Assembly (NCBI GenBank): GCA_964344935.1
Contig: CAYFPL010000001.1
Location: 620,001-684,000, forward strand
Direction: 5' to 3'
Source of the DNA: GCA-2731375 sp964344935
Lineage (GTDB): Bacteria; Pseudomonadota; Alphaproteobacteria; GCA-2731375
DNA length: 64,000 nt
Shown: one piece after another, positions 25,520 to 32,409 of the stretch
Position numbering within the stretch: the first letter of the stretch is position 1
Layout: each line of letters opens with the position of its first letter
Notes under the pieces: model-generated
What the model was told of the DNA's origin: nothing
Database searches by the model: none
The model's input: only the letters and a program-made list of their open reading frames with translations
Program-made: the position numbers and the translations under genes

Positions 25520-26386
25520 CTAGAGCGCAGCATACTCCCCTTCGAACCGAGTCATGAATTCATCCGTATAGGCGGCGTAGTCGAAGTCCAGTTTCGAAGT
25601 CAGCTCGGAAACCATGCTCCACATGGCCTCCCGCAGAAGGGAAGCGCATTTCATGGCCTGGAAACGCCGATATAGCTCCTCGCCCATCGGAGCTTCGAAG
25701 TAGGTCTCCAGTAGCCAGGTTTCCTGCGCCGTTGAAAGACCGTTGTTGGAAGACAGATTTGCGAGATCAAACAAGGGACTGGAAAGCCCCGCATGCTCCC
25801 AGTCCACCAGCCAGATCCTATCGCCGTCATCGATGAAGTTGGCGGCGAGCAGGTCGTTGTGGCCGAGGACCATATCGACCGGCCCGACCAGGGTCTCTAG
25901 GCGATCGTTGATTTCGCGCAGACGCGGCAATTCCGGGGCCTTTCGGCCGCCGCGTTCGTCGAGGAACAAGAAATAGTCCCGACAAACACGAAAAGGCCAA
26001 AACGCGCAAACAGGCCCACGGATCTGGCGAAAGGCATCTATGTGTGTACGCCGAACAAGGGGCAGAATGCGTGTCAAATTCGATTGCGCTTTAACATCGT
26101 CGGCCGTAAGGGTACGGCCCTCCACGAAATCGACGACCAATGCACCAGCCTCGGCATGATAAACGGCCGGAGCAACGCCTGCGGCGGCCGCAGCCCGGTT
26201 ACATACGGCGTCGTTGCTGCGCCAGACGCCGTGTTCGGGCACATCGCCATTGACCCTGACCACATATTTAGCGCTGCCGTCTACGACCAAAAAATTGTCG
26301 TTCGAGATACCACCTGACAACCGAACCGGCGCCACTGGACCGGACCAGCAGGTTAGTCCCGCCGCAATCTGTTCGGGATCAAACAT
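25520..26386 (-). CDS. Choline/aminoglycoside kinase-like phosphotransferase
   Basis: A 288-residue APH/choline-kinase-fold protein. Visible are the ATP-loop strand SGGISNDNFLV near residues 23-33, the catalytic Brenner-type motif LGHNDLLAANFI near 172-183, and the metal-binding WLVDWEHAGLS near 190-200. The pattern HNDLLxxNF with DWExAG is closer to choline/ethanolamine kinases than to antibiotic kinases. A choline or ethanolamine phosphorylating role would fit the nearby choline-dehydrogenase-type operon, but thiamine kinase or another small alcohol kinase remain possible. It begins a minus-strand run and faces the intergenic RNA region. Confidence 0.8.
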   Translation of the reverse strand: MFDPEQIAAGLTCWSGPVAPVRLSGGISNDNFLVVDGSAKYVVRVNGDVPEHGVWRSNDAVCNRAAAAAGVAPAVYHAEAGALVVDFVEGRTLTADDVKAQSNLTRILPLVRRTHIDAFRQIRGPVCAFWPFRVCRDYFLFLDERGGRKAPELPRLREINDRLETLVGPVDMVLGHNDLLAANFIDDGDRIWLVDWEHAGLSSPLFDLANLSSNNGLSTAQETWLLETYFEAPMGEELYRRFQAMKCASLLREAMWSMVSELTSKLDFDYAAYTDEFMTRFEGEYAAL

Positions 26387-26446
26387 GAACTAGGTACCTC
26401 TTGGAATCCGGCCGACTGCCCACCGGCGACGACATGCTATCGGGGC

Positions 26447-26604
26447 CATAGAGATGCAGAAAGCGTCGATAAAAAGCAAGCGGCGACCCCGATATCCGGG
26501 GCCGCCGCCCATCGACAACGGTGATGCGAGAGGCCCGTCCCGGTCTGGTCGCAAGAAACCGTTAGGGGCATCTCATGACGGCGTGAGGGTTTGCCGTCAT
26601 TTTC
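26447..26604 (+). ncRNA. Candidate structured non-coding RNA with three-way junction and terminator
   Basis: The plus strand folds by eye into nested complementary arms. P1 closes the element: GAGATGC (26451-26457) with GCATCTC (26568-26574). P2: GTCGAT (26465-26470) with ATCGAC (26511-26516), carrying a 12-pair hairpin at 26480-26508 with one mismatch and loop ATATC. P3 follows with no gap: AACGGT (26517-26522) with ACCGTT (26558-26563), then TGCGA (26525-26529) with TCGCA (26549-26553), then AGGCC with GGTCT (26531-26546, one GU) and loop CGTCCC. A separate terminator hairpin ends the unit. A weak TGCTAT box at 26435-26440 could place the 5' end near 26447. No ORF of note overlaps. It matches no RNA family I can name. 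Confidence 0.6.
26575..26604 (+). terminator. Rho-independent terminator of the RNA candidate
   Basis: ATGACGGC (26575-26582) pairs with GCCGTCAT (26593-26600) around a ten-base loop, and the run TTTT begins at 26600, followed by CTATA. The U-tract lies on the plus strand, where no protein gene precedes it, so it is assigned to the RNA starting near 26447. Confidence 0.65.
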
Positions 26605-26770
26605 TATACCGCCGCGTCGATTTCATACATCGCGCGCCGATGCCATCCGCATCGATCTCTCGAAGCACAGTCCTATTTTGGTACAAAATGTTGTCTTTAG
26701 GAATGATCTTTTTGCGGCACCGGAAAAAAGTTCGCCCTATGGCCTATCCACCAGCAAGGCGGAAATCTTA

Positions 26771-26791
26771 ACCAATTGTTCACAAATTGGT
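26771..26791. repeat. Short inverted repeat (7-base arms)
   Basis: ACCAATT (26771-26777) and AATTGGT (26785-26791) are perfect inverted copies with a 7-base spacer, so the centres of the arms are 14 bases apart. It lies 80-100 bases before the small membrane-peptide gene and could be an operator. Confidence 0.4.
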
Positions 26792-26815
26792 CGATAAATC
26801 GAAGATTCTAATATC

Positions 26816-26853
26816 CCCTATTGAATAAGGGTCATATTCCTTATTTAATAGGG
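26816..26853. promoter_or_regulatory. 38-base palindrome upstream of the small membrane-peptide gene
   Basis: CCCTATTGAATAAGG (26816-26830) and CCTTATTTAATAGGG (26839-26853) are inverted copies matching at 14 of 15 positions, separated by GTCATATT. The arms are AT-rich and no T-run follows, which suits a protein-binding operator better than a terminator. It ends 17 bases before the ATG at 26871. Confidence 0.5.
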
Positions 26854-26870
26854 TCAGTCGAATAAGATCG

Positions 26871-27047
26871 ATGGTCGACAAAATAGGTCGCAGTAAGATG
26901 ATGACGATTGACCAAAATGATCCAATCGGCGCTGAGGGTGAGAGTGAGCGGCTCCCCTACCGGATAGCGGTGCCCATTTGGATCTTTTTTTCGGTTTTGG
27001 CGTGGTTGCCACTGTATTTCGCTTACCAAGCGATTGTCACGCCGTAA
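26871..27047 (+). CDS. Small single-pass membrane protein (58 residues)
   Basis: ATG at 26871 to TAA at 27045-27047. The first 30 residues are polar (including DPIGAEGESERLPYR), followed by one strongly hydrophobic, aromatic helix (RIAVPIWIFFSVLAWLPLYF, about 31-50) and a short end QAIVTP. This organisation, charged N-terminus then a Trp/Phe-rich transmembrane helix, is typical of small inner-membrane subunits, for example of respiratory complexes, but I recognise no specific family. Internal ATGs at 26898 and 26901 could be the true start. The long palindrome sits immediately upstream and a hairpin downstream, so it seems to be a separately controlled gene. Confidence 0.6.
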   Translation: MVDKIGRSKMMTIDQNDPIGAEGESERLPYRIAVPIWIFFSVLAWLPLYFAYQAIVTP

Positions 27048-27061
27048 GGCTGAATAAACCC

Positions 27062-27098
27062 AATCAAGCCAACGTCTTGTACGCTTGGCTTACTTGAT
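27062..27098. terminator. Possible bidirectional terminator hairpin
   Basis: AATCAAG pairs with CTTGATT, and inside it AAGCCAA with TTGGCTT, giving an imperfect hairpin between the 58-residue gene (plus) and the Ser/Thr-tailed gene (minus). The convergent arrangement suits a shared terminator; there is no strong U-run. Confidence 0.35.
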
Positions 27099-27118
27099 TC
27101 GCAGCTTGCAACGGTTCG

Positions 27119-27574
27119 CTAATTCGTACCGCTGGTGGACGACGTCGAAGCTGTCGACGTGGAAATTCCTGACGTGGATGTTGTGGCATTCGCGGTCCCA
27201 CCGCTGATTGCCGCCACCTCACTGCCTTCTTCAGATGCGGCCGATACGGCGACAGCCGCCGCTAACCCTGCCAAGACGCCCCTCGCTGCCTGACGCAACA
27301 TCTGTGCATCAATCTGGCCGGCCCCGGTGTTTGGCGCCGTCGCCTTGGATGCTCCCGCTGCCTTGCCTGATCCGGTTAGGCGGCGCAGCCTGGATTGCTG
27401 CACCTTGGCGCGCTGGGCCTCGATCCGCGCTTGCATTTCCCGATATTCCGCCAGCCGTGATTCCAGGCTAGTAGGCGGCAAGGGCGGCACCGACTGGGCA
27501 ACGGCATTATCAAGCAACCCGGAAACCGGGCCAACGAGGGCAATGACCAAAAGGCATCGAACCAAGTGCTTCAT
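27119..27574 (-). CDS. Secreted unknown protein with Ser/Thr-rich tail
   Basis: A 151-residue protein: a signal peptide to about residue 27 (VAQ before SVPPLPP), a helical, Arg/Gln-rich segment (AEYREMQARIEAQRAKVQQ, 43-61), an Ala-rich hydrophobic stretch RGVLAGLAAAVAVSAASEEG near 98-117, then a low-complexity tail of Ser, Thr and Gly ending SSTSGTN. I know no family. A second protein with the same plan, signal peptide, AGLAxxxAxSVA stretch and tail ending SSTSTAN, is encoded at 30457-30801. The gene is downstream of gcrA on the same strand, 96 bases away. Confidence 0.65.
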   Translation of the reverse strand: MKHLVRCLLVIALVGPVSGLLDNAVAQSVPPLPPTSLESRLAEYREMQARIEAQRAKVQQSRLRRLTGSGKAAGASKATAPNTGAGQIDAQMLRQAARGVLAGLAAAVAVSAASEEGSEVAAISGGTANATTSTSGISTSTASTSSTSGTN

Positions 27575-27670
27575 GCCATGAGTTGTAAGCTATGTAACCG
27601 GTGATGGGAACCCCGCCCCACAACCATCATCCGACATTGAAATTGGCCGGACGGAAGCCTTCACCGCGTC

Positions 27671-28087
27671 TTAGGCGCTGCGTTTGCGGTTCGCGTTCTT
27701 GGCCTTCGGTGGCTGGTAGGCCTTGGCGGCATGGTACTCGCAATAAGGCTGCCCGGTCTTGCTGGTGGCACCGCAAAAATGGAAATCCACTTCGCCAGGA
27801 TCACCGATGGGCCAGCGGCAGGTGGAGGCCGTCAGTGAAAAGATGGTCGCCCCTTCATCTACTGGAGGTTGCAGATGCAAGACTTTTTCGGCCCGTTCTT
27901 TTTGCCGCTGCTGGCGGGTTACCGAGGATTTCGAAGGCTTTGAAAGGCCCAGACGGTTGGCTTTGCCAATCACCGCGTTCCGGGTGATATCCGAGCCAAG
28001 TTGCTCGGCTATTTGCCGGGCTGAATGCCCTGTTTGCCAAAGTTGAGATAACAGAGCAACCCGTTCTTCGGTCCAATCCACGGCCAT
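27671..28087 (-). CDS. gcrA: Cell-cycle regulator GcrA
   Basis: A 138-residue protein with the full GcrA plan: the N-terminal helix-turn-helix MAVDWTEERVALLSQLWQ..GHSARQIAEQLG..ITRNAVIGKANRLGL (1-49), a basic linker, and the C-terminal sigma70-binding part with CRWPIGDPGEVDFHFCGA and PYCEYHAAKAYQP. GcrA works with RNA polymerase sigma70 at promoters carrying GANTC sites methylated by CcrM, a control circuit confined to alphaproteobacteria. The promoter region upstream contains a perfect DnaA box. Length and order of motifs are normal. Confidence 0.96.
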   Translation of the reverse strand: MAVDWTEERVALLSQLWQTGHSARQIAEQLGSDITRNAVIGKANRLGLSKPSKSSVTRQQRQKERAEKVLHLQPPVDEGATIFSLTASTCRWPIGDPGEVDFHFCGATSKTGQPYCEYHAAKAYQPPKAKNANRKRSA

Positions 28088-28171
28088 TACGCACCCCCAC
28101 AGTGGTAAGTTTTTTTGTTCTCCGGCGCCGGGGATTGTAGCGATGCTCCGCTGCTAAAACAATATATAATG

Positions 28172-28189
28172 TAGGAACAAAATAGGAAC
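28172..28189. promoter_or_regulatory. Direct repeat TAGGAAC upstream of gcrA
   Basis: TAGGAAC occurs at 28172-28178 and again at 28183-28189, an 11-base period, that is one helical turn on the same face. It lies 85-102 bases before the gcrA start and close to an AT-rich CATTATATATTG stretch (minus strand) that may be the -10 region. A regulator site is likely; which protein binds is unknown. Confidence 0.4.
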
Positions 28190-28201
28190 TATACCAAATC
28201 C

Positions 28202-28210
28202 TGTGGATAA
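28202..28210 (-). promoter_or_regulatory. DnaA box upstream of gcrA
   Basis: TGTGGATAA on the plus strand is the exact reverse complement of the DnaA consensus TTATCCACA. It lies about 115 bases upstream of the gcrA start in a gene-free gap. In Caulobacter, DnaA activates gcrA, so a box here is consistent with the same control; that it works here is inference. Confidence 0.5.
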
Positions 28211-28254
28211 CCTTGTTATTGGCCTTGTGGAGATCTTCTGTAAAACATTTGTGA

Positions 28255-29256
28255 TCAAAGCTGTTGCTTCAAGAAATTCAACACTCTATCAAGATGATAA
28301 GTACGATTTTCCGTCGCATGAAATCCCACGTGCCCGCCGCGCCGTGTCAGCTCCGGAAAGAGCCAGGGATTTGCCTCCCAGCGATAGTCCAAGTAGGGCT
28401 GAATGGGGACCATTGGATCGTCCTGGGCATGCAGCAACAGGGTCGGGAGCGTGATTTTCGGCAGAAAGCCTAGCGCTTGGCAATTCGCCCAATAGTCGTG
28501 GGCGTCACGGAAGCCGTTGCGCGGCGCCACGAAGTTGTCGTCGAGTTCGACGAAGTTCCGCGCCGCCTTGATGGCTGCCTGTTCCGCCGGGCTGACGGCA
28601 GCACCAGGGCCGAGGCACTCGCGGCAGAAGTCCCACAACAGCTTCTTGTTGAACAGGAAATTCCGCGGTCGCAGCATGTTAGCCGAGGTCGCCGCCAAAT
28701 CGATGGGCGCCGATATGGCGGCAAGGGCGCGCACCGGCAGTTCCGCGCCATACTCGGCCGCGAATTTCAGGCTCATGTTCCCGGCCAGGGAAAATGCGAC
28801 TACCACCACGCCCTGGGCCACCGCCTCATCCGGCAGGGCCAGGATAGCATCGTGCAAATCTCGGCTGCGGCCGGCATGGGATTGCAGGCTACAGGTGGGA
28901 CGCGACGGCCCGGCGCCCCGCAGATTCAGCCGCAGGGTGGAGTAGCCATGCCCAAGGAAGTACTCGGTTCCCCGAACGATATAACTGCTCTCTTCGCAAC
29001 CGGCCAAACCATGGATCAGGATCACCAGCGGCTTTGTATCATCGCTGCCCCGATTGTAGAGCGCCCAAAGGCGATCGCCGCTGTCGTCCGCCATAGGCAG
29101 ATAAAGACGTTCACCATCAATGGGTTTCGGCCGCGGGCATAGGGTGTTGCGCAGGGTCTGCAGGTCACCGCCCCACCACGGCGCGCGCTGCCGAAACGTG
29201 TTAGAAACGGTCGGCACGGAAAGGGGTTGGGTCGATCTCGGAGGCGCCCCGTTCAA
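28255..29256 (-). CDS. YheT-type alpha/beta hydrolase
   Basis: A 333-residue alpha/beta hydrolase of the YheT/ABHD1-3 group. Visible: the WWGGDLQTL stretch near the start, the oxyanion HGLAGCEES near 81-89, the nucleophile loop VVVAFSLAGNMSL (Ser near 155), Asp in LLHAQDDPMVP near 273, and His in GGHVGFH near 306. Bacterial members are esterases of poorly known substrate. The open frame begins with TTG at 29256, overlapping the D-amino-acid dehydrogenase by 56 bases; an in-frame GTG at 29217 is an alternative start. It is the last gene of the operon descending from 36765. Confidence 0.88.
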   Translation of the reverse strand: MNGAPPRSTQPLSVPTVSNTFRQRAPWWGGDLQTLRNTLCPRPKPIDGERLYLPMADDSGDRLWALYNRGSDDTKPLVILIHGLAGCEESSYIVRGTEYFLGHGYSTLRLNLRGAGPSRPTCSLQSHAGRSRDLHDAILALPDEAVAQGVVVVAFSLAGNMSLKFAAEYGAELPVRALAAISAPIDLAATSANMLRPRNFLFNKKLLWDFCRECLGPGAAVSPAEQAAIKAARNFVELDDNFVAPRNGFRDAHDYWANCQALGFLPKITLPTLLLHAQDDPMVPIQPYLDYRWEANPWLFPELTRRGGHVGFHATENRTYHLDRVLNFLKQQL

Positions 29257-30448
29257 CCAGATCAGCGATAATGCGCCCGGTGACGGCCGCCAGGGACAGA
29301 CCTAAATGACCGTGACCAAAGGCATAAAAGACCCTTTGGAAGCGGCTGGACCGGCTGATCACCGGCAGGGAATCGGGCATGGATGGCCGAAATCCCATCC
29401 ACGCCTCGCCGCCCTCATCAGCTAGGCCGGGAAACAGCCGTTTGGCATGCCTGACCAGAATTTCCGAACGATCATAATTGGGCGGCGCCTTCAGACCGGC
29501 AAATTCCACCGTTCCCGCAAGGCGCAATCCATCTGTCATAGGCGTCACGGCAAATCCATAGGATGGGATCAACATGGGCAGACGCAATTCTATTCCAGGC
29601 CGCGGCAGCATCATGTGGTAGCCCCGCTCTGTATCCAACGGTACCCGATTGCCAAGGGCGGCGGCCAATGGCTTGGAAAAGGCCCCGGCCGCGATTACGA
29701 CGTCCTCGACCGGGGATTCGCCCTGATCGGTGCGCACGTGGGTGGGACCATCGGTGCCAAGGGTGAACCCCTCGGCACGTGCGCGTATGAATTTGCCGCC
29801 CGCAGCCTCGATCCGCGCCGCCAGCAACTGTGACAGTGCAAGGGGTGACGTGGCATGGCCCGATTGTGTCGCCAGCGCCCCGCCTGCCATATCCGGGCCG
29901 ATGGCGGGCACCAACTGGCGCACCTCGTCCGGGCCCAGCATCTCCACCGCCACGCCGCGTCGCCGACGCGCCTCGTTGTCCGGTTCGGCCGCCTTCACAT
30001 CCTTTTCCCGGGGGTAGAGGTAAAGACAACCCTGGCGGCTGATGGGCCGTTCGTCTATCGGTACATCATCAAGCAGGCCCATGTAATGCTCAACGCTGGG
30101 CAGGACAATGGATGCCAGGGCCTTGGATATCTCCTCGGCCTTGCCAGGCGTGGTGTTGGCCATGAAACGGAGGAGCCAAGGCAGCATACGCGGCAAATAT
30201 CCGGGCCGAATTGTCAGGGGCCCGGTCGGGTTCATCATCAAGCCCGGAAGCTGTTTCCACAGACCCGGATGCCCTTCTGGAAGCACAGAACCGGCCGATA
30301 GAATACCCGCATTGCCATAGGATGCCCCTCGTCCCGGCTCATCCGGATCGATGATCGTGACGGCACGGCCGCGCCGCTGCAGGGTCCGAGCGCAGCACAA
30401 GCCGACGATGCCCGCACCGATGACCGTGACCGTTGGATGCTCGCTCAT
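29201..30448 (-). CDS. D-amino-acid dehydrogenase (DadA-like)
   Basis: A 415-residue DAO-family flavoprotein. The FAD motif VIGAGIVGLCCARTLQRRG is near residues 9-27, ASYGNAGILSAGSV near 43-56 is the DadA-type signature, and GHLGLSLAAVTGRIIADL closes the FAD site near the C-terminus. It oxidises D-amino acids to 2-oxo acids and passes electrons to the respiratory chain. It starts 8 bases downstream of the second Ser/Thr-tailed gene and overlaps the YheT-type gene, so it belongs to the long minus-strand operon. Confidence 0.88.
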   Translation of the reverse strand: MSEHPTVTVIGAGIVGLCCARTLQRRGRAVTIIDPDEPGRGASYGNAGILSAGSVLPEGHPGLWKQLPGLMMNPTGPLTIRPGYLPRMLPWLLRFMANTTPGKAEEISKALASIVLPSVEHYMGLLDDVPIDERPISRQGCLYLYPREKDVKAAEPDNEARRRRGVAVEMLGPDEVRQLVPAIGPDMAGGALATQSGHATSPLALSQLLAARIEAAGGKFIRARAEGFTLGTDGPTHVRTDQGESPVEDVVIAAGAFSKPLAAALGNRVPLDTERGYHMMLPRPGIELRLPMLIPSYGFAVTPMTDGLRLAGTVEFAGLKAPPNYDRSEILVRHAKRLFPGLADEGGEAWMGFRPSMPDSLPVISRSSRFQRVFYAFGHGHLGLSLAAVTGRIIADLVERGASEIDPTPFRADRF

Positions 30449-30456
30449 GAAGGGTC

Positions 30457-30801
30457 CTAGTTGGCTGTAGACGTCGAAGAGGTGCTGCCAGTATCCGTAA
30501 TGGATGTCGCCGTCGTCGTCGACGCGGCGCTGCCCGAATCAACAGAACCATCGCCTCGGATGCGCAGTTTGAAGGTTACGGCGTCTTGCGCCACCGAAAG
30601 CGCCGCCGCCATGCCGGCCAGGCCGGCGGCGCCCTTTACGACCTGGCCGGGAGGTCCGGACCATTGCTTGTCGAATTCCTTCTGTATGGCTTCCAGTGAC
30701 TCAAGGGCATTGCCGACGCCGGTCTTGGCCGCGTTCTGGGTTTGCGCCAGGGCCGGCCCCCAGAGCAGCATAATGAAAAGCGAGATGGCCGCCGTTCTCA
30801 T
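30457..30801 (-). CDS. Second secreted unknown protein with Ser/Thr-rich tail
   Basis: A 114-residue protein: signal peptide to about residue 19 (GPALAQ), a short helical part (LESLEAIQKEFDKQW, about 32-46), an Ala-rich stretch AGLAGMAAALSVAQDAV near 60-76, then FKLRIRGDG and a Ser/Thr tail ending SSTSTAN. It shares this plan with the 151-residue product of 27119-27574. The ATG at 30799-30801 overlaps the stop of the rhodanese gene by 4 bases (ATGA), so it is translated from that operon; the ORF upstream to 30864 is only overlap. Confidence 0.65.
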   Translation of the reverse strand: MRTAAISLFIMLLWGPALAQTQNAAKTGVGNALESLEAIQKEFDKQWSGPPGQVVKGAAGLAGMAAALSVAQDAVTFKLRIRGDGSVDSGSAASTTTATSITDTGSTSSTSTAN

Positions 30802-32387
30802 GTGAACAACCGGAAACGGTGATCGCCATCCCGCTCGATCTCGTTCAGCAAATCCACCTCCCAAGTCAGATAGGCGCGCATACGGTCTTCCACGCCGCCC
30901 GCGTGATCGTAGGGTTTGAGCCAGGTATCATCACGTTCGTCAGCCATGTTTTCAAGGCCCTGGGCCAGGTCGTGGCCGGCCGCGGCCCAAGCTTCCGTGC
31001 CGCCTGCGAGGACTGCCACTTCTCGATCGCTCAATTCAGAGGCTTCCGGCGCCGCTAGCCGAGCCACCACCGCATCGGGCGAAGTCAAAACCAGGGCGCC
31101 GTCACCGGGCAGTTTCGGCAATGTCGTCGCCAGGCGGGCTCGCACAGCCCACCAGGCACCAGGAATATGGCCGTTGTCATAGGTGCGGCTGGGGGCGAGA
31201 TCAAGCACCACAGCATCGCCGGCAGCCAACCGCGCCGCCAATTCGCCCGGCTCGATCTCGTTCTCCCCGGCCTGGCCGATTCCAGCTGGCCCGGTATGGT
31301 GGAGTTCCGTCGTCATCTCGAAACCGACCAGCCCGCTCTCCAGGACCACCGCTTCCCAGCCCATCTGTACCAGCCACGAGGCGGTCATGGTGGCCCGTAC
31401 GCCATTGTCGTCCACCAGTACGATGCGGGCGCCCAGAGTGCCGCACCACTGATCCGTCCCTTGTACCAACTGCCCGCCGGGCGCATTGGCAACGCCCACT
31501 GGGTGGCCAGCGGCGTATTCGTCAGGGTCGCGTACATCGAGAACATAAAGAGTGCGCTCCGCCGCTTCCGCCTGCCATTGCGCCAAAGTGGACCGATCGA
31601 TGCGCCGCACGCCAAAACGTTCACCGGCGCCCTGTGCGCAGGCCTGGGCCTTGGGCAGGGCATCGGCGGTGGGTGGCGGCGCCATGCGGGTCTGCCCGCG
31701 CTCCAACTCAAAACCGGCCAAATGCCAACCCATGGTGCCGTTCTTGAGCGCTACAACCTTGTTGGGTATGCCGGCGTTGATAAGCGATTGCGCGCCGATG
31801 ATGCTGCGGGTACGGCCGGCGCAATTGACCACGACGAGTGTGTCCGGGTCGGGGGCAATATCGTGCACCCGGGCGGTCAGTTCCGCGCCGGGACAATCGA
31901 TGCCGGCGGGAATGTTCATGACGCGATATTCATCCATGGGACGGCTGTCCAAGACCACCACGTCATCACCGGATTGTTGCATCGCGTGCAGTTCCTCGGC
32001 ATCGATATGCGGCGTGCCGTAGTGGTGTTCCACATACTCGCCAAATGCCTTGCACGGCACATGCACGCCCGAGAACAACACATAGCCAGCCGCTTCCCAG
32101 GCCGCGATGCCGCCTTCGAGGCAGGCAATGTCGCCATAGCCGATCTCACCCAGTTTGTCCGCCGCACGTTCGGCATAGCCACCGCCCGCATCCACCAGCA
32201 CAATGCGCGTGCCGAGGCGCGGCACCAGATAACCAGCCAGCAGTTCCAACGAGCTCAAGGGCATGGGCACGGCATAGAACAAATGCGACTGCGACTGGGC
32301 GCCTTCCTCGCGCACGTCGAGAAGCGCCAGTTCACCGCCGTCGTTCAACATGCCCTTTAGGGTTTGCGCCGAAACATACTTCGTCAT
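30798..32387 (-). CDS. Multidomain rhodanese (sulfurtransferase) protein
   Basis: A 529-residue cytoplasmic protein made of about four rhodanese-like domains: residues 1-105, 115-235, 260-375 and 380-500. Only the second has the catalytic loop, C189 in VNCAGRTRS; the others lack a Cys at that place (first domain GGGYAER, third DDNGVRA, fourth SPDAV) and are probably structural. Such arrays relay sulfane sulfur or bind partners. Unusually it lies between an RND efflux pump (23 bases downstream of its stop) and a small secreted protein with which it overlaps by 4 bases. No dedicated sulfur-metabolism neighbour is visible. Confidence 0.85.
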   Translation of the reverse strand: MTKYVSAQTLKGMLNDGGELALLDVREEGAQSQSHLFYAVPMPLSSLELLAGYLVPRLGTRIVLVDAGGGYAERAADKLGEIGYGDIACLEGGIAAWEAAGYVLFSGVHVPCKAFGEYVEHHYGTPHIDAEELHAMQQSGDDVVVLDSRPMDEYRVMNIPAGIDCPGAELTARVHDIAPDPDTLVVVNCAGRTRSIIGAQSLINAGIPNKVVALKNGTMGWHLAGFELERGQTRMAPPPTADALPKAQACAQGAGERFGVRRIDRSTLAQWQAEAAERTLYVLDVRDPDEYAAGHPVGVANAPGGQLVQGTDQWCGTLGARIVLVDDNGVRATMTASWLVQMGWEAVVLESGLVGFEMTTELHHTGPAGIGQAGENEIEPGELAARLAAGDAVVLDLAPSRTYDNGHIPGAWWAVRARLATTLPKLPGDGALVLTSPDAVVARLAAPEASELSDREVAVLAGGTEAWAAAGHDLAQGLENMADERDDTWLKPYDHAGGVEDRMRAYLTWEVDLLNEIERDGDHRFRLFT

Positions 32388-32409
32388 TGCGGGTTCCTAC
32401 TCCTGGGTT

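Larger units (their letters stand above)
26387..26870. other. 484-base region without a long ORF
   Basis: Between the kinase-like gene and a small membrane-peptide gene there is no convincing protein gene. It holds a structured RNA candidate with a terminator (26447-26604), a short inverted repeat (26771-26791) and a long palindrome (26816-26853). From about 26620 on, the sequence becomes distinctly AT-rich compared with its surroundings. Confidence 0.6.

Noticed and set aside
26480..26508. The strong hairpin as a terminator for the minus strand
   Set aside because: On the minus strand it is followed by TTGCTTTTTATC and could act as one, but no minus-strand gene lies upstream that would need it, and it fits as part of the plus-strand RNA fold.
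26447..26604. Identification of the RNA candidate as 6S RNA
   Set aside because: The closing stem and length are similar, but the interior forms two branches instead of one long rod with a central bubble.
26454..26771. 105-codon ORF over the RNA candidate
   Set aside because: The product is Arg/Pro/Ser-rich with no recognisable fold, and it crosses the RNA hairpins and the terminator; the RNA reading explains the conserved pairing better.
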